A stretch of 9,082 nucleotides of DNA. Source: Alphaproteobacteria bacterium (GTDB lineage: Bacteria; Pseudomonadota; Alphaproteobacteria; Sphingomonadales; Sphingomonadaceae). The DNA is taken from the NCBI GenBank assembly GCA_016650315.1, contig JAENVZ010000277.1, positions 1-9,082 on the forward strand. The letters are read 5' to 3'. Numbering within the stretch: the first letter of the stretch is position 1; the number at the start of each line of letters is the position of its first letter. This document shows positions 1 through 6,032 of the stretch, one piece after another. Made by a program: the position numbers and the translations under genes. Below the pieces are notes generated by a model that saw nothing but the letters and a program-made list of their open reading frames with translations, searched no databases and was not told where the DNA came from.

Positions 1-232
1 CCATGGGCAGGTCGGCCATGGCGTTCTTGTAACTCATGCCCCGGGACAGGCGCAGCGCGTCGGTGATCGCTGCGCTCTTGTCCGAATAATGCCAGAAACG
101 CACACCGCCTGCGGCCGGGCCAAGTGCTGTCGAATGGATCGCAATGACCGCAGTCAGGCCCGCTACGGGTTCACGGAACAGGTGTACCCCTTCGTGATCG
201 TCGAAATCGGGTAAATCCCAAAGCGTAGGCAT
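1..232 (-). CDS. Glu/Leu/Phe/Val dehydrogenase, N-terminal part (leucine dehydrogenase-like), cut by window edge
   Basis: The first 77 codons of an amino-acid dehydrogenase; the gene runs off the left edge, so only part of the N-terminal substrate-binding/dimerization domain is visible. The family catalyses NAD(P)-dependent reversible oxidative deamination of an amino acid to its 2-oxo acid in the cytoplasm. Seen: the family signature [10 protein letters not shown] at residues 38-47, then [19 protein letters not shown] at 58-76. Lys69 in the MSYKNA segment matches the substrate-carboxylate lysine of leucine dehydrogenases; the expected following GGGK segment with the catalytic lysine lies outside. 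The start at 232 is chosen because family homology begins there and an AGGGAC-like ribosome site lies about 9 bases upstream; an ATG at 240 is in another frame. Leucine or branched-chain specificity is inferred; phenylalanine or valine dehydrogenase is possible. It lies 90 bases downstream of tRNA-His on the same strand. Confidence 0.85.
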   Translation of the reverse strand, partial: MPTLWDLPDFDDHEGVHLFREPVAGLTAVIAIHSTALGPAAGGVRFWHYSDKSAAITDALRLSRGMSYKNAMADLPM

Positions 233-322
233 GATGACATGTCCCTAGTAATATAATTACAAGGCACAGTAATAATCTTCCGCACTGAAAATTGCCAGCC
301 TGAATCTGCGGAGAAGAAAAAA

Positions 323-400
323 TGGGGCGACCGAGGGGTCTTGAACCCCCGACCTCTGGTACCACAAACCAGCGCTCTAACCAACTGAGCTACGATCGCC
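323..400 (-). tRNA. tRNA-His (anticodon GUG)
   Basis: A complete cloverleaf can be folded. The acceptor stem GCGATCG pairs with CGGTCGC (one G-U); D arm GCTC/GAGC; anticodon stem CTGGT/ACCAG with loop TTGTGGT, which places GTG at positions 34-36 (His); variable region AGGTC; T arm GGGGG/CCCCT with loop TTCAAGA. The 3' CCA is encoded (323-325). The extra 5' G at position 400 faces the discriminator C at 326, the G-1:C73 pair that is the hallmark identity element of bacterial tRNA-His and is encoded here. The bases just after CCA on the transcript are six T residues (317-322), which may help end or process the transcript. A candidate promoter lies about 30 bases upstream. Confidence 0.97.
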
Positions 401-429
401 ATAGCGTGCAAAAGCAACGCGGAGCAGGC

Positions 430-458
430 ACATAATGTCGGCAGGCCTCCAGCGTCAA
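430..458 (-). promoter_or_regulatory. Candidate sigma-70 promoter of tRNA-His
   Basis: On the minus strand a -35 box TTGACG preceded by C (453-458) gives the alphaproteobacterial CTTGAC form. A 17-base spacer separates it from a TTATGT -10 candidate at 430-435; shifting one base gives TATGTG. Predicted transcription would start some 20-25 bases before the mature tRNA 5' end at 400. The strong -35, correct spacing and position support it; the -10 is poor. Confidence 0.55.
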
Positions 459-494
459 GCGCTGTATGCGTATCAGGGAAAAAAGAGATGCAGC

Positions 495-523
495 AAAAAG
501 GCGCCGATTATCGGCGCCTTTTT
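495..523. terminator. Perfect 13-bp hairpin, bidirectional intrinsic terminator
   Basis: AAAAAGGCGCCGA at 495-507 is exactly complementary to 511-523 with a 3-base TTA loop, so either strand yields a GC-rich stem flanked by A and T runs. On the minus strand it lies downstream of the hupB terminator (600-628) and about 37 bases upstream of the tRNA-His -35 box. It therefore looks like a back-up terminator for hupB, or an insulator that keeps hupB and lon transcription out of the tRNA gene. No plus-strand gene upstream needs it. Confidence 0.85.
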
Positions 524-599
524 GTTTCGCGAAGAAAATTCCTGATTGACTCTGCAACAAACGGTCGAACTGAAATCCGCGGTGGCCGCGAAGCCATGG

Positions 600-628
600 A
601 AAAAGGCGCCCCCGGAATTGGAGGCGCC
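600..628 (-). terminator. Intrinsic terminator of hupB
   Basis: On the transcript strand, GGCGCCTCC pairs with GGGGGCGCC (9 bp, one G-U) around a 6-base loop AATTCC and is followed by five T residues at 600-604. It begins 7 bases after the hupB stop codon. The stem end and T run share the string AAAAAGGCGCC (plus strand) with the hairpin at 495-523. Confidence 0.9.
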
Positions 629-635
629 GATATGA

Positions 636-908
636 TCAGTTAACCGAGTCTTTCAGGCCCTTGCCGGCCTTGAACTTGGGCTGGGACGACGCCTTGATCG
701 TCATGGGTTCACCAGTGCGCGGATTACGGCCTGTCGAAGCCTTGCGCTTTGTAACCGAGAAGGTTCCAAAACCAACCAAGCGTACTTCGTCGCCTTTCTT
801 CAGAGAACCGGTGATGGCTTCGAATACACCTTCAACGGCTTTGCTTGCATCACTTTTGGTCAGACCGCTGCTGTCAGCAACCGCACCGATGAGATCTTGT
901 TTATTCAT
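636..908 (-). CDS. hupB: DNA-binding protein HU
   Basis: A 90-residue nucleoid protein of the HU/IHF family, the usual HU length. It acts as a dimer that binds and bends DNA without strong sequence preference and helps compact the chromosome. Seen: N-terminal helices 1-38 (MNKQDLIGAVA start), the GFGTF turn at 46-50, and the flexible beta-arm with RNPRTGE at 61-67, whose Pro63 is the intercalating proline of HU; the C-terminal KFKAGKGLKDSVN is typical of HU rather than IHF. The start at 908 follows AAGGGGG with a 10-base spacer. It lies 159 bases downstream of lon, the same order as lon-hupB in Escherichia coli, but has its own promoter candidate at 965-993 and a clear terminator at 600-628. 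In E. coli unpaired HU-beta is a Lon substrate; whether that holds here is inference. The symbol hupB is taken from the position next to lon. Confidence 0.97.
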   Translation of the reverse strand: MNKQDLIGAVADSSGLTKSDASKAVEGVFEAITGSLKKGDEVRLVGFGTFSVTKRKASTGRNPRTGEPMTIKASSQPKFKAGKGLKDSVN

Positions 909-964
909 GCCTTGGGAACCCCCTTGTTTTCAATGATGATAGGAATCGCGGCGTTAAGGCGGAC

Positions 965-993
965 ATAAAGGCGAATCAATTTCCGTCTGTCAA
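965..993 (-). promoter_or_regulatory. Candidate sigma-70 promoter of hupB
   Basis: On the minus strand, TTGACA at 988-993 (a perfect consensus -35) is separated by exactly 17 bases from CTTTAT at 965-970. CTTTAT matches the alphaproteobacterial -10 form CTATAT at five of six positions. A start about 7 bases downstream would give a 5' leader of about 50 bases before the hupB ATG. No hairpin with a T run was seen between the lon stop and this promoter, so read-through from lon may add to hupB expression. Confidence 0.7.
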
Positions 994-1067
994 AGGGAAA
1001 GCGACGAAAAAACAGCCCAAAAGTGCGATCTAATACTTAACGAAACGAAAATAGGATAAATTAGCCG

Positions 1068-3464
1068 TCAATGCCGCACTGCAGCATCATTTTCGCCGTG
1101 GATGGAAGCCCCCGGCTGGGCCGCCAGATCGTCCGCTTCGGTCCAGTCGATGGGGCTTAAAGGTGCGGTCAGCGCCCGGGCAAGCACCTCATCGACATGG
1201 GAGACGGGGATGATTTCCAGCCCTTCTTTCACATTGGCTGGAATTTCGGCCAGATCTTTTTCGTTTTCCTGCGGGATCAGCACGGTCTTGATGCCGCCGC
1301 GCAGCGCCGCAAGCAGCTTTTCCTTTAGGCCGCCAATGGGCAGAACCCGCCCGCGCAGCGTCACTTCGCCGGTCATCGCCACATCCTTGCGCACTGGAAT
1401 GCCGGTCAGGGTGGAAACAATCGAGGTCACCATGCCAACGCCCGCCGATGGCCCATCCTTGGGTACGGCGCCTTCGGGCAGATGAATGTGGATGTCCTTG
1501 CGATTATAAATGCTCGGCTTGATGCCGTAACCGGGCGAGCGCGCTTTCACATAGGAAAAGGCCGCCTGAATCGATTCGGTCATGACGTCGCCCAGCTTGC
1601 CGGTGGTCCTGATTTGCCCTCTGCCGGGGACGGTGACCGACTCGATGGTCAGAAGCTCGCCGCCGACTTCGGTCCAGGCAAGGCCCGTAACGGCGCCGAT
1701 CTGGTTTTCTTCCTCGCCCACGCCATGGCGGAATTTGCGCACGCCAGCATAGGAGGCGAGGTTTTCAGGCGTGATGGTGGCCGTCTTGATTTCGCCTTCC
1801 AGAATCTTGCGTAATGCCTTGCGTGCCAGACGCGCCAGTTCGCGTTCCAGCGTGCGGACGCCCGCTTCCCGCGTGTAATAACGGATCAGGTCGCGCACGG
1901 CGTCTTCGGTGACGCTGAATTCCTTGTCCTTCAGGCCGTGCATCTCAATTTGCTTGGGTAAAAGGTGACGTTCGGCGATCTGGACCTTTTCATCCTCGGT
2001 ATAGCCTTCAAGGCGGATGATCTCCATGCGATCCAGCAGCGCCTGCGGCAGGTTGAGCGAGTTGGCCGTCGTCACGAACATGACATCGGACAAGTCGATG
2101 TCGATTTCCAGATAATGATCCTGGAACTTGTTGTTCTGTTCAGGGTCGAGCACTTCGAGAAGCGCGGACGCGGGATCGCCGCGGAAATCCTGGCCCAGCT
2201 TGTCGATTTCGTCGAGCAGAAACAGCGGGTTCGAGGTTCCTGCCTTTTTCAGGTTGGTGACGATCTTGCCCGGCAGCGACCCGATATAGGTACGCCGGTG
2301 GCCTCTGATCTCCGCTTCGTCGCGCACGCCGCCCAGCGATTGGCGCACGAATTCGCGCCCCGTCGCGCGGGCGATCGAACGGCCAAGCGAGGTCTTGCCG
2401 ACACCCGGAGGGCCGACGAGGCACAGGATCGGCCCTTTCAGCTTGTTGGTGCGCGCCTGCACGGCCAGATATTCGATGATCCGGTCCTTGACCTTTTCCA
2501 GCGCGAAATGATCCGCGTCGAGGATTTCCTGCGCGACCTTCAGATCTTTCTTGAGCTTGGATTTGCGGCCCCATGGCAGGCCAAGCAGCACGTCGAGATA
2601 ATTGCGTACGACGGTCGCTTCGGCCGACATCGGCTGCATGGATTTCAGCTTCTTCAGTTCGCCCGTCGCCTTGGCGCGGGCTTCCTTGCTCAATTTCAGC
2701 TTGGCGATCTTGGTGGTCAGTTCGGCAAGCTCATCGCCGCCTTCCTCACCCTCATTGCCCAGCTCGCGCTGAATGGCCTTGAGCTGTTCATTGAGATAAT
2801 ATTCGCGCTGCGTCTTTTCCATCTGACGCTTCACGCGACCGCGAATCTTGCGTTCGACCTGCAATACGCCGAGTTCGCCCTCCATGAACGCGAAGATCAT
2901 TTCCAGACGCTTGACCGGATCGGCCTCCATCAACAGCGACTGCTTGTCGGAAACCTTCACATTGATGTTGGCGGCGACCGCATCGGCAAGGCGGGCGGGG
3001 TCGTCGATTTCGCTCAATTGCACCGGTGTTTCGGCGGGTAATTTCTTGTTGAGCTTCGCATAATTTTCGAACTGTTCGATGACCGACCGCATCAGCGCGG
3101 TGGCTTCCGGGCCGTCCGCGGTCTTTTCTTCCATCAGGGTTACGTCGGCAACGACATAGCCCTCTTCCACCGTCAGTTTTTCAAGGTTGGCCCGTTGCTT
3201 GCCCTCGACCAGCACGCGCACCGTGCCGTCGGGCAGTTTCAGCAATTGCAGTACCGTTGCGACAACGCCCAAATCATAGAGCGCATCCCGGTCGGGATCA
3301 TCCTCGGCCGGGTCAAGTTGCGCCACCAGGAAAATATCCTTGTCGGCTTCCATCGCCTTTTCCAGCGCGACGACGCTCTTGTCGCGGCCGACAAAGAGGG
3401 GAACGATCATCTGCGGGAAGACAACAATGTCGCGTAGCGGCAACAAGGGGTAGGAATGGGTCAT
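1068..3464 (-). CDS. lon: ATP-dependent protease Lon (La), class A
   Basis: A 798-residue cytoplasmic protease that unfolds and degrades misfolded and regulatory proteins using ATP. Domains in order: substrate-binding LON N domain (about 5-200, starting [13 protein letters not shown]), a coiled-coil linker (about 200-260), AAA+ module (about 300-570) and serine protease domain (about 590-780). Seen: Walker A GPPGVGKT at 351-358, Walker B LFLLDEID at 414-421, sensor-1 Asn468 in TTANS, LLDRME with Arg479, GVRTLERE at 535-542, catalytic Ser673 in KDGPSAG and Lys716 in GGLKEK, 43 residues apart as in E. coli Lon (S679/K722). The frame could extend to an ATG at 3491, but 3464 is chosen: GGAG stands 5 bases upstream and homology begins there. 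The C-terminal tail after about 775 is short and low in conservation. hupB follows and ybaB precedes on the same strand. A heat-shock-like promoter candidate lies at 3507-3534. Confidence 0.98.
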   Translation of the reverse strand: MTHSYPLLPLRDIVVFPQMIVPLFVGRDKSVVALEKAMEADKDIFLVAQLDPAEDDPDRDALYDLGVVATVLQLLKLPDGTVRVLVEGKQRANLEKLTVEEGYVVADVTLMEEKTADGPEATALMRSVIEQFENYAKLNKKLPAETPVQLSEIDDPARLADAVAANINVKVSDKQSLLMEADPVKRLEMIFAFMEGELGVLQVERKIRGRVKRQMEKTQREYYLNEQLKAIQRELGNEGEEGGDELAELTTKIAKLKLSKEARAKATGELKKLKSMQPMSAEATVVRNYLDVLLGLPWGRKSKLKKDLKVAQEILDADHFALEKVKDRIIEYLAVQARTNKLKGPILCLVGPPGVGKTSLGRSIARATGREFVRQSLGGVRDEAEIRGHRRTYIGSLPGKIVTNLKKAGTSNPLFLLDEIDKLGQDFRGDPASALLEVLDPEQNNKFQDHYLEIDIDLSDVMFVTTANSLNLPQALLDRMEIIRLEGYTEDEKVQIAERHLLPKQIEMHGLKDKEFSVTEDAVRDLIRYYTREAGVRTLERELARLARKALRKILEGEIKTATITPENLASYAGVRKFRHGVGEEENQIGAVTGLAWTEVGGELLTIESVTVPGRGQIRTTGKLGDVMTESIQAAFSYVKARSPGYGIKPSIYNRKDIHIHLPEGAVPKDGPSAGVGMVTSIVSTLTGIPVRKDVAMTGEVTLRGRVLPIGGLKEKLLAALRGGIKTVLIPQENEKDLAEIPANVKEGLEIIPVSHVDEVLARALTAPLSPIDWTEADDLAAQPGASIHGENDAAVRH

Positions 3465-3506
3465 AGATACTCCGAGAAGGACGCAGCACACGTCCGGGTT
3501 TTTCTC

Positions 3507-3534
3507 AATATGGGAAAGACGTTGAACATATCAA
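3507..3534 (-). promoter_or_regulatory. Candidate lon promoter (sigma-70 or heat-shock sigma-32 type)
   Basis: On the minus strand, TTGATA at 3529-3534 is followed after 16 bases by CATATT at 3507-3512, a fair sigma-70 pair. The same stretch read as TTGAT then TCCCATAT resembles the RpoH (sigma-32) pattern CTTGAA-N13-15-CCCCAT. lon is a classical RpoH target, so either reading is sensible. The predicted leader is about 35 bases. This is pattern matching only. Confidence 0.45.
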
Positions 3535-3588
3535 TAATGGGCTATGAAGCGAGCTGCTGTTTGTGGGCCCTTGCGGACGTTAAGATTT

Positions 3589-3645
3589 CCGTTTGTTTCG
3601 AGCTTGTCGAGAACTGAAGTCGAGAAGGCTACTCGAACCGAACGG
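3589..3645. repeat. REP-like palindromic repeat between ybaB and lon
   Basis: The ends form imperfect inverted arms: 14 bases starting CCGTTTG (3589-3602) against the complement of the 14 bases ending CCGAACGG (3632-3645), with about 12 of 14 positions matching. The interior carries TTCGAGCTTGTCGAGAA and a second GTCGAGAA copy. This architecture is that of the abundant intergenic palindromes of sphingomonads; family assignment is from memory. It fills much of the 225-base gap 3465-3689 and could act as an mRNA 3'-end stabiliser or attenuator for the dnaX-ybaB transcript. I saw no classical terminator with a T run here. Confidence 0.65.
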
Positions 3646-3689
3646 TAAAGAACCACCCAGAGCCGTTCGACAGTAGCACAATCGACCGA

Positions 3690-4013
3690 TCAAAACGGCA
3701 GCTTGAAACCGGGCGGCAGGGGGATACCCGCCGTCATCTTGCTCATTTCCTGCTGGCTGACCTGATCCGCCTTTGTCCGCGCATCGTTGAAGGCGGCTGC
3801 GACGAGGTCTTCCAGCATTTGCTTTTCCGAAGGATGCATCAGGCTGTCGTCGATGTTGACGCCCGTGATGCGGCCCTTGGCGGTGGCGCGCACGCGGACG
3901 AGACCGCCGCCCGAGATGCCCTCGACCTCCATCCTGTCGAGATTGGCCTGCGCCTTTTCCAGTTCAGCCTGAACATTTTTCGCCATGTCCAGAATTTCGT
4001 CGAGATCCTTCAT
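3690..4013 (-). CDS. YbaB/EbfC family nucleoid-associated protein
   Basis: A 107-residue protein of the YbaB/EbfC family: small dimeric proteins that bind DNA and associate with the nucleoid, with roles in recombination or gene control depending on species. Seen: N-terminal amphipathic helix (about 5-30, Glu/Lys/Ala-rich, coiled-coil-like), the family signature GISGGGLVRV at 32-41, a central beta region, LEDLVAAAFNDARTKA at 67-82, and the C-terminal Pro/Gly-rich tail GIPLPPGFKLPF. An upstream in-frame ATG at 4028 exists, but 4013 is preferred: its ATG overlaps the dnaX TGA as ATGA (4010-4013), homology starts at MKDLDEIL, and GGAG inside the dnaX end lies 9 bases upstream. The overlap implies translational coupling with dnaX. 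The usual third member, recR, does not follow. Confidence 0.95.
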   Translation of the reverse strand: MKDLDEILDMAKNVQAELEKAQANLDRMEVEGISGGGLVRVRATAKGRITGVNIDDSLMHPSEKQMLEDLVAAAFNDARTKADQVSQQEMSKMTAGIPLPPGFKLPF

Positions 4014-5665
4014 GCTGTCGCACTCCATTCGTCTTTGTCGTCAATCGGCAGTAATTCCGCGTCCGGGAAGGCCGCCATGGCCGCTTTCACAATCGGGGTA
4101 TCCATAATTTCCTGCCGCGCCTGGGCTTCTGCTGCCTGTTCCTGTTCCAGCAGGCTGGGTTCAGCAGGGCCATCGCCCGTTGCGACCCGCCAGTTCATGC
4201 CGGTCAAACTCTTGAGGACGTTCGCCGTATCCCGGTTGAATTCGGCAGGCAAGGGCTGCACTGGCCGGATCACCAATTCAGGCGGTGCATAGCGCACAAG
4301 GCCGATATAATCGTGCATCTGTTGCGCCAGATGCGGCTTGCCCTTGTCCCAGAGCATGTCGATCAGCGCGCGGAAGCTCTCCGGCGCATTGTTTTGCGGC
4401 GATGGACTTGCCTGCGCCAGTGGCAGCGAGGGTTCAGTAAAGGAGGCTGCGCTTTCCGATGGTTTTCCTGCCAACTGGACGGGCAGGCTGCCGCCTTCCT
4501 TCAGCAAGCGCGCCAGTTCGCCGGGATCGGGAAGGGTGGCGGCGTGAACGGCCCGCAACAGCGCCATTTCGCAAGCCTCGATCGGCATAGCGGCGCTGGC
4601 CACTTCATCATGGCCCTTGAGCAGAAGCTGCCAAAGCCGATGCAGCGAGGCAAAGCCCATCTGGCTGGCCCAGTCGGCGAGCATGGTGCGTTCCTCGACC
4701 GACTTCATCGGATCATCATCCCCACCACGCCCAACCTTGGCGACGGTGATGGCGTGACAGACTTCCAACAGGCCCCGCATCAGCGCCAGCGGTTCGACAC
4801 CCAGAATGTGCTGTTCCTGCACGGCGGCCAGCAATTGGGCGGCATTGCCTTCCAATATTTGTCCAAACAGCCGCCGTACCGCGCCCCTGTCAGACAGGCC
4901 GAGCATGTCGCGCACTTGCGCTGCGGTTACGCTGGAATCGCCCTCCATATCGGCGTGGGCAATGGCCTGATCGAGAATCGAGAGGCCATCGCGCACCGAT
5001 CCTTCGGCGGCCAGCGCGATCAACGTCAGCGCTTCTTCTTCCGCTAGGACGCCTTCTTCATCGGCGATATGCGCAAAATGCGCGGCCAGCTTTTCAGCCG
5101 GAATGCGCCGCAGGTCGAATCGCTGGCAGCGGGAGAGCACCGTTACCGGCACCTTGTTCACTTCGGTGGTGGCGAACAGGAATTTGACGTGCGGGGGCGG
5201 TTCTTCCAGCGTCTTCAAGAGCGCATTGAAAGCGTTCTTGGTCAGCATGTGCACTTCGTCGATGATATAGACTTTGTAACGAGCAGACACCGCCGAATAG
5301 CGCACTGCCTCGATGATTTCACAGACATCATCGACGCCGGTGTTGGAGGCGGCATCCATTTCGATCACATCGATATGCCGCCCCTCGGCAATCGCCTTGC
5401 ACGGTTCACACACGCCGCAGGGGTCAATGGTCGGCCCGCCGGTTCCATCCGGCCCTACGCAATTCAGCGCCTTGGCGATCAGGCGTGCGGTCGATGTCTT
5501 GCCCACCCCGCGTACGCCCGTCATCAGAAATGCGTGGGCCAGACGGTCGCGTTTGATCGCATTGCCCAGCGTCTGTACCATCGCATCCTGGCCAATCAGC
5601 TGTGAAAAATTCTGCGGCCGGTATTTACGCGCGAGCACGCGATAGGGTTGAGGGGAATCGGTCAT
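4010..5665 (-). CDS. dnaX: DNA polymerase III subunit tau/gamma
   Basis: A 551-residue clamp-loader ATPase; DnaX with HolA and HolB-type subunits loads the beta sliding clamp, and the tau C-terminus links polymerase to helicase. Seen: Walker A GVRGVGKT at 50-57, a zinc module with Cys69, Cys83, Cys86 and Cys89, Walker B/DEVH at 136-139, the clamp-loader SRC motif at 178-180, and sensor-2 GSVRDGLSILDQ at 222-233. The region beyond about 370 is the variable tau-specific part, shorter than in E. coli (643 residues). I found no A6G-type slippery heptamer, so a frameshifted gamma product is not evident. The Cys69-Cys83 loop is about five residues longer than in E. coli. The start at 5665 is the only ATG before the conserved YRVLARKYRPQ; it lacks a strong ribosome site. 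A palindromic repeat begins about 20 bases upstream, and the SRP RNA gene precedes it on the same strand. Confidence 0.97.
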   Translation of the reverse strand: MTDSPQPYRVLARKYRPQNFSQLIGQDAMVQTLGNAIKRDRLAHAFLMTGVRGVGKTSTARLIAKALNCVGPDGTGGPTIDPCGVCEPCKAIAEGRHIDVIEMDAASNTGVDDVCEIIEAVRYSAVSARYKVYIIDEVHMLTKNAFNALLKTLEEPPPHVKFLFATTEVNKVPVTVLSRCQRFDLRRIPAEKLAAHFAHIADEEGVLAEEEALTLIALAAEGSVRDGLSILDQAIAHADMEGDSSVTAAQVRDMLGLSDRGAVRRLFGQILEGNAAQLLAAVQEQHILGVEPLALMRGLLEVCHAITVAKVGRGGDDDPMKSVEERTMLADWASQMGFASLHRLWQLLLKGHDEVASAAMPIEACEMALLRAVHAATLPDPGELARLLKEGGSLPVQLAGKPSESAASFTEPSLPLAQASPSPQNNAPESFRALIDMLWDKGKPHLAQQMHDYIGLVRYAPPELVIRPVQPLPAEFNRDTANVLKSLTGMNWRVATGDGPAEPSLLEQEQAAEAQARQEIMDTPIVKAAMAAFPDAELLPIDDKDEWSATA

Positions 5666-5684
5666 GAGTGCTGTTCTACCCGTT

Positions 5685-5708
5685 CGTCCCGAGCGAAGTC
5701 GAGGGACG
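5685..5708. repeat. REP-like hairpin just upstream of dnaX
   Basis: CGTCCC at 5685-5690 is inverted as GGGACG at 5703-5708 around a 12-base centre containing GAGCGAAGTCGA. The surrounding CGTTCGTCCCGAGCGAAGTC string is a hallmark of sphingomonad intergenic repeats. It starts only about 20 bases from the dnaX ATG, so it forms part of the dnaX 5' leader if transcription comes from further upstream. Confidence 0.65.
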
Positions 5709-5731
5709 TTGCGCGAACATGTCTCGACTTT

Positions 5732-5800
5732 ATTCCGTCGGAATGAAGTTTATCCTGAGCGCCTGCCTTGCAGGCAGTCGAAGGGCTCGACACAAACGGA
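5732..5800. repeat. REP-like composite repeat between ffs and dnaX
   Basis: Three nested or adjacent palindromes are visible: ATTCC/GGAAT around GTC (5732-5744); a perfect 6-bp hairpin GCCTGC-CTT-GCAGGC (5761-5775); and flanking TATCCTGAGC and CAGTCGAAGGGCTCGACAC strings that match the usual repeat halves. It lies immediately 3' of the SRP RNA on the minus strand and may help end or process that transcript, though no T run follows. Confidence 0.6.
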
Positions 5801-5808
5801 ATTTCATC

Positions 5809-5914
5809 GGGGTCCAGGGGAGTAGGAGCCGGAACGACCCGCGGCGAATTCGTTGTGGCTGCTTCCGTCAGGACCTGACCAAGTTGGCGAGTACCGCGTC
5901 CGCCCGACTCCCGC
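5809..5914 (-). ncRNA. ffs: Signal recognition particle RNA (4.5S-type, ffs)
   Basis: Small bacterial SRP RNA, which with Ffh targets nascent membrane proteins to FtsY and the translocon. On the minus strand, 5857-5880 reads GGTCAGGTCC, then TGAC, then GGAAGCAGCC, the universal helix-8 Ffh-binding element. The tetraloop is TGAC rather than the GGAA of E. coli, with the same TCC/GGA closing stem. Supporting stems are GGAGTCGG (5904-5911) with CCGGCTCC (5825-5832), 8 bp, and GACGCGG (5894-5900) with CCGCGGGTC (5836-5844). Only the short form is present; there is no Alu domain. The ends are estimated to within about 10 bases: the 5' end from the promoter at 5919-5947, the 3' end from weak pairing of the GGACCCC end. 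Position upstream of dnaX-ybaB matches the scr-dnaX-yaaK order of Bacillus subtilis. Confidence 0.93.
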
Positions 5915-5918
5915 AGGC

Positions 5919-5947
5919 CATATGGGGGATTTGGGGCGAAGGTGCAA
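5919..5947 (-). promoter_or_regulatory. Candidate promoter of the SRP RNA
   Basis: On the minus strand, TTGCAC preceded by C (5942-5947) stands 17 bases from CATATG (5919-5924). The predicted start, about 6-8 bases downstream, falls at the SRP RNA 5' end deduced from its stem. The boxes deviate from consensus, but spacing and position fit well. It may also drive dnaX by read-through, since no other dnaX promoter was apparent. Confidence 0.55.
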
Positions 5948-5980
5948 GAGAGGGGTTTTTAGCACGCCGATTCGGATTGC

Positions 5981-6002
5981 CGCAAAGTCCACTGGCTTTG
6001 CG
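5981..6002. promoter_or_regulatory. Dyad symmetry in the ccmC leader
   Basis: CGCAAAG (5981-5987) is exactly inverted as CTTTGCG (5996-6002), with CC/GG extending the stem inward past one unpaired T. It ends 1 base before an in-frame ATG at 6003 and 30 bases before the preferred ccmC start. It could be a protein-binding operator or an mRNA hairpin. No ccm promoter with good -35/-10 boxes was seen nearby. Function is unknown. Confidence 0.4.
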
Positions 6003-6032
6003 ATGAACGCGTCGTTAAAGAGCATTCCGAAC

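Noticed and set aside
163..417. Minus-strand open frame covering tRNA-His
   Set aside because: It translates the tRNA gene and the start of the dehydrogenase in the wrong frame.
524..599. Possible small RNA between the two terminators
   Set aside because: No promoter boxes on either strand fit the interval. A short CCGCGG/CCGCG inverted repeat is all that is visible, so it is not listed as a gene.
1965..3041. Long plus-strand open frame (358 codons) opposite lon
   Set aside because: It is a shadow of the lon coding sequence: Gln/Phe/Leu/Ala-rich composition typical of antisense frames in GC-rich genes, and no recognisable domain.
1068..3491. lon start at 3491 (807 residues)
   Set aside because: The nine extra residues MCCVLLGVS lack homology, and a GGAG ribosome site lies 5 bases before the ATG at 3464.
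4313..5605. Plus-strand open frames opposite dnaX (4313-5047 and 5069-5605)
   Set aside because: Antisense to a well-supported dnaX; His/Gln/Arg-rich low-sense translations without family motifs.
5666..5808. CRISPR array
   Set aside because: The repeats are few, unequal and palindromic, with no regular spacing; they fit REP-like elements.
5853..6032. N-terminal extension of ccmC in the same open frame (60 extra residues)
   Set aside because: It runs through the SRP RNA gene and its promoter, has no CcmC homology and no hydrophobic pattern. The family-typical start is at 6033.
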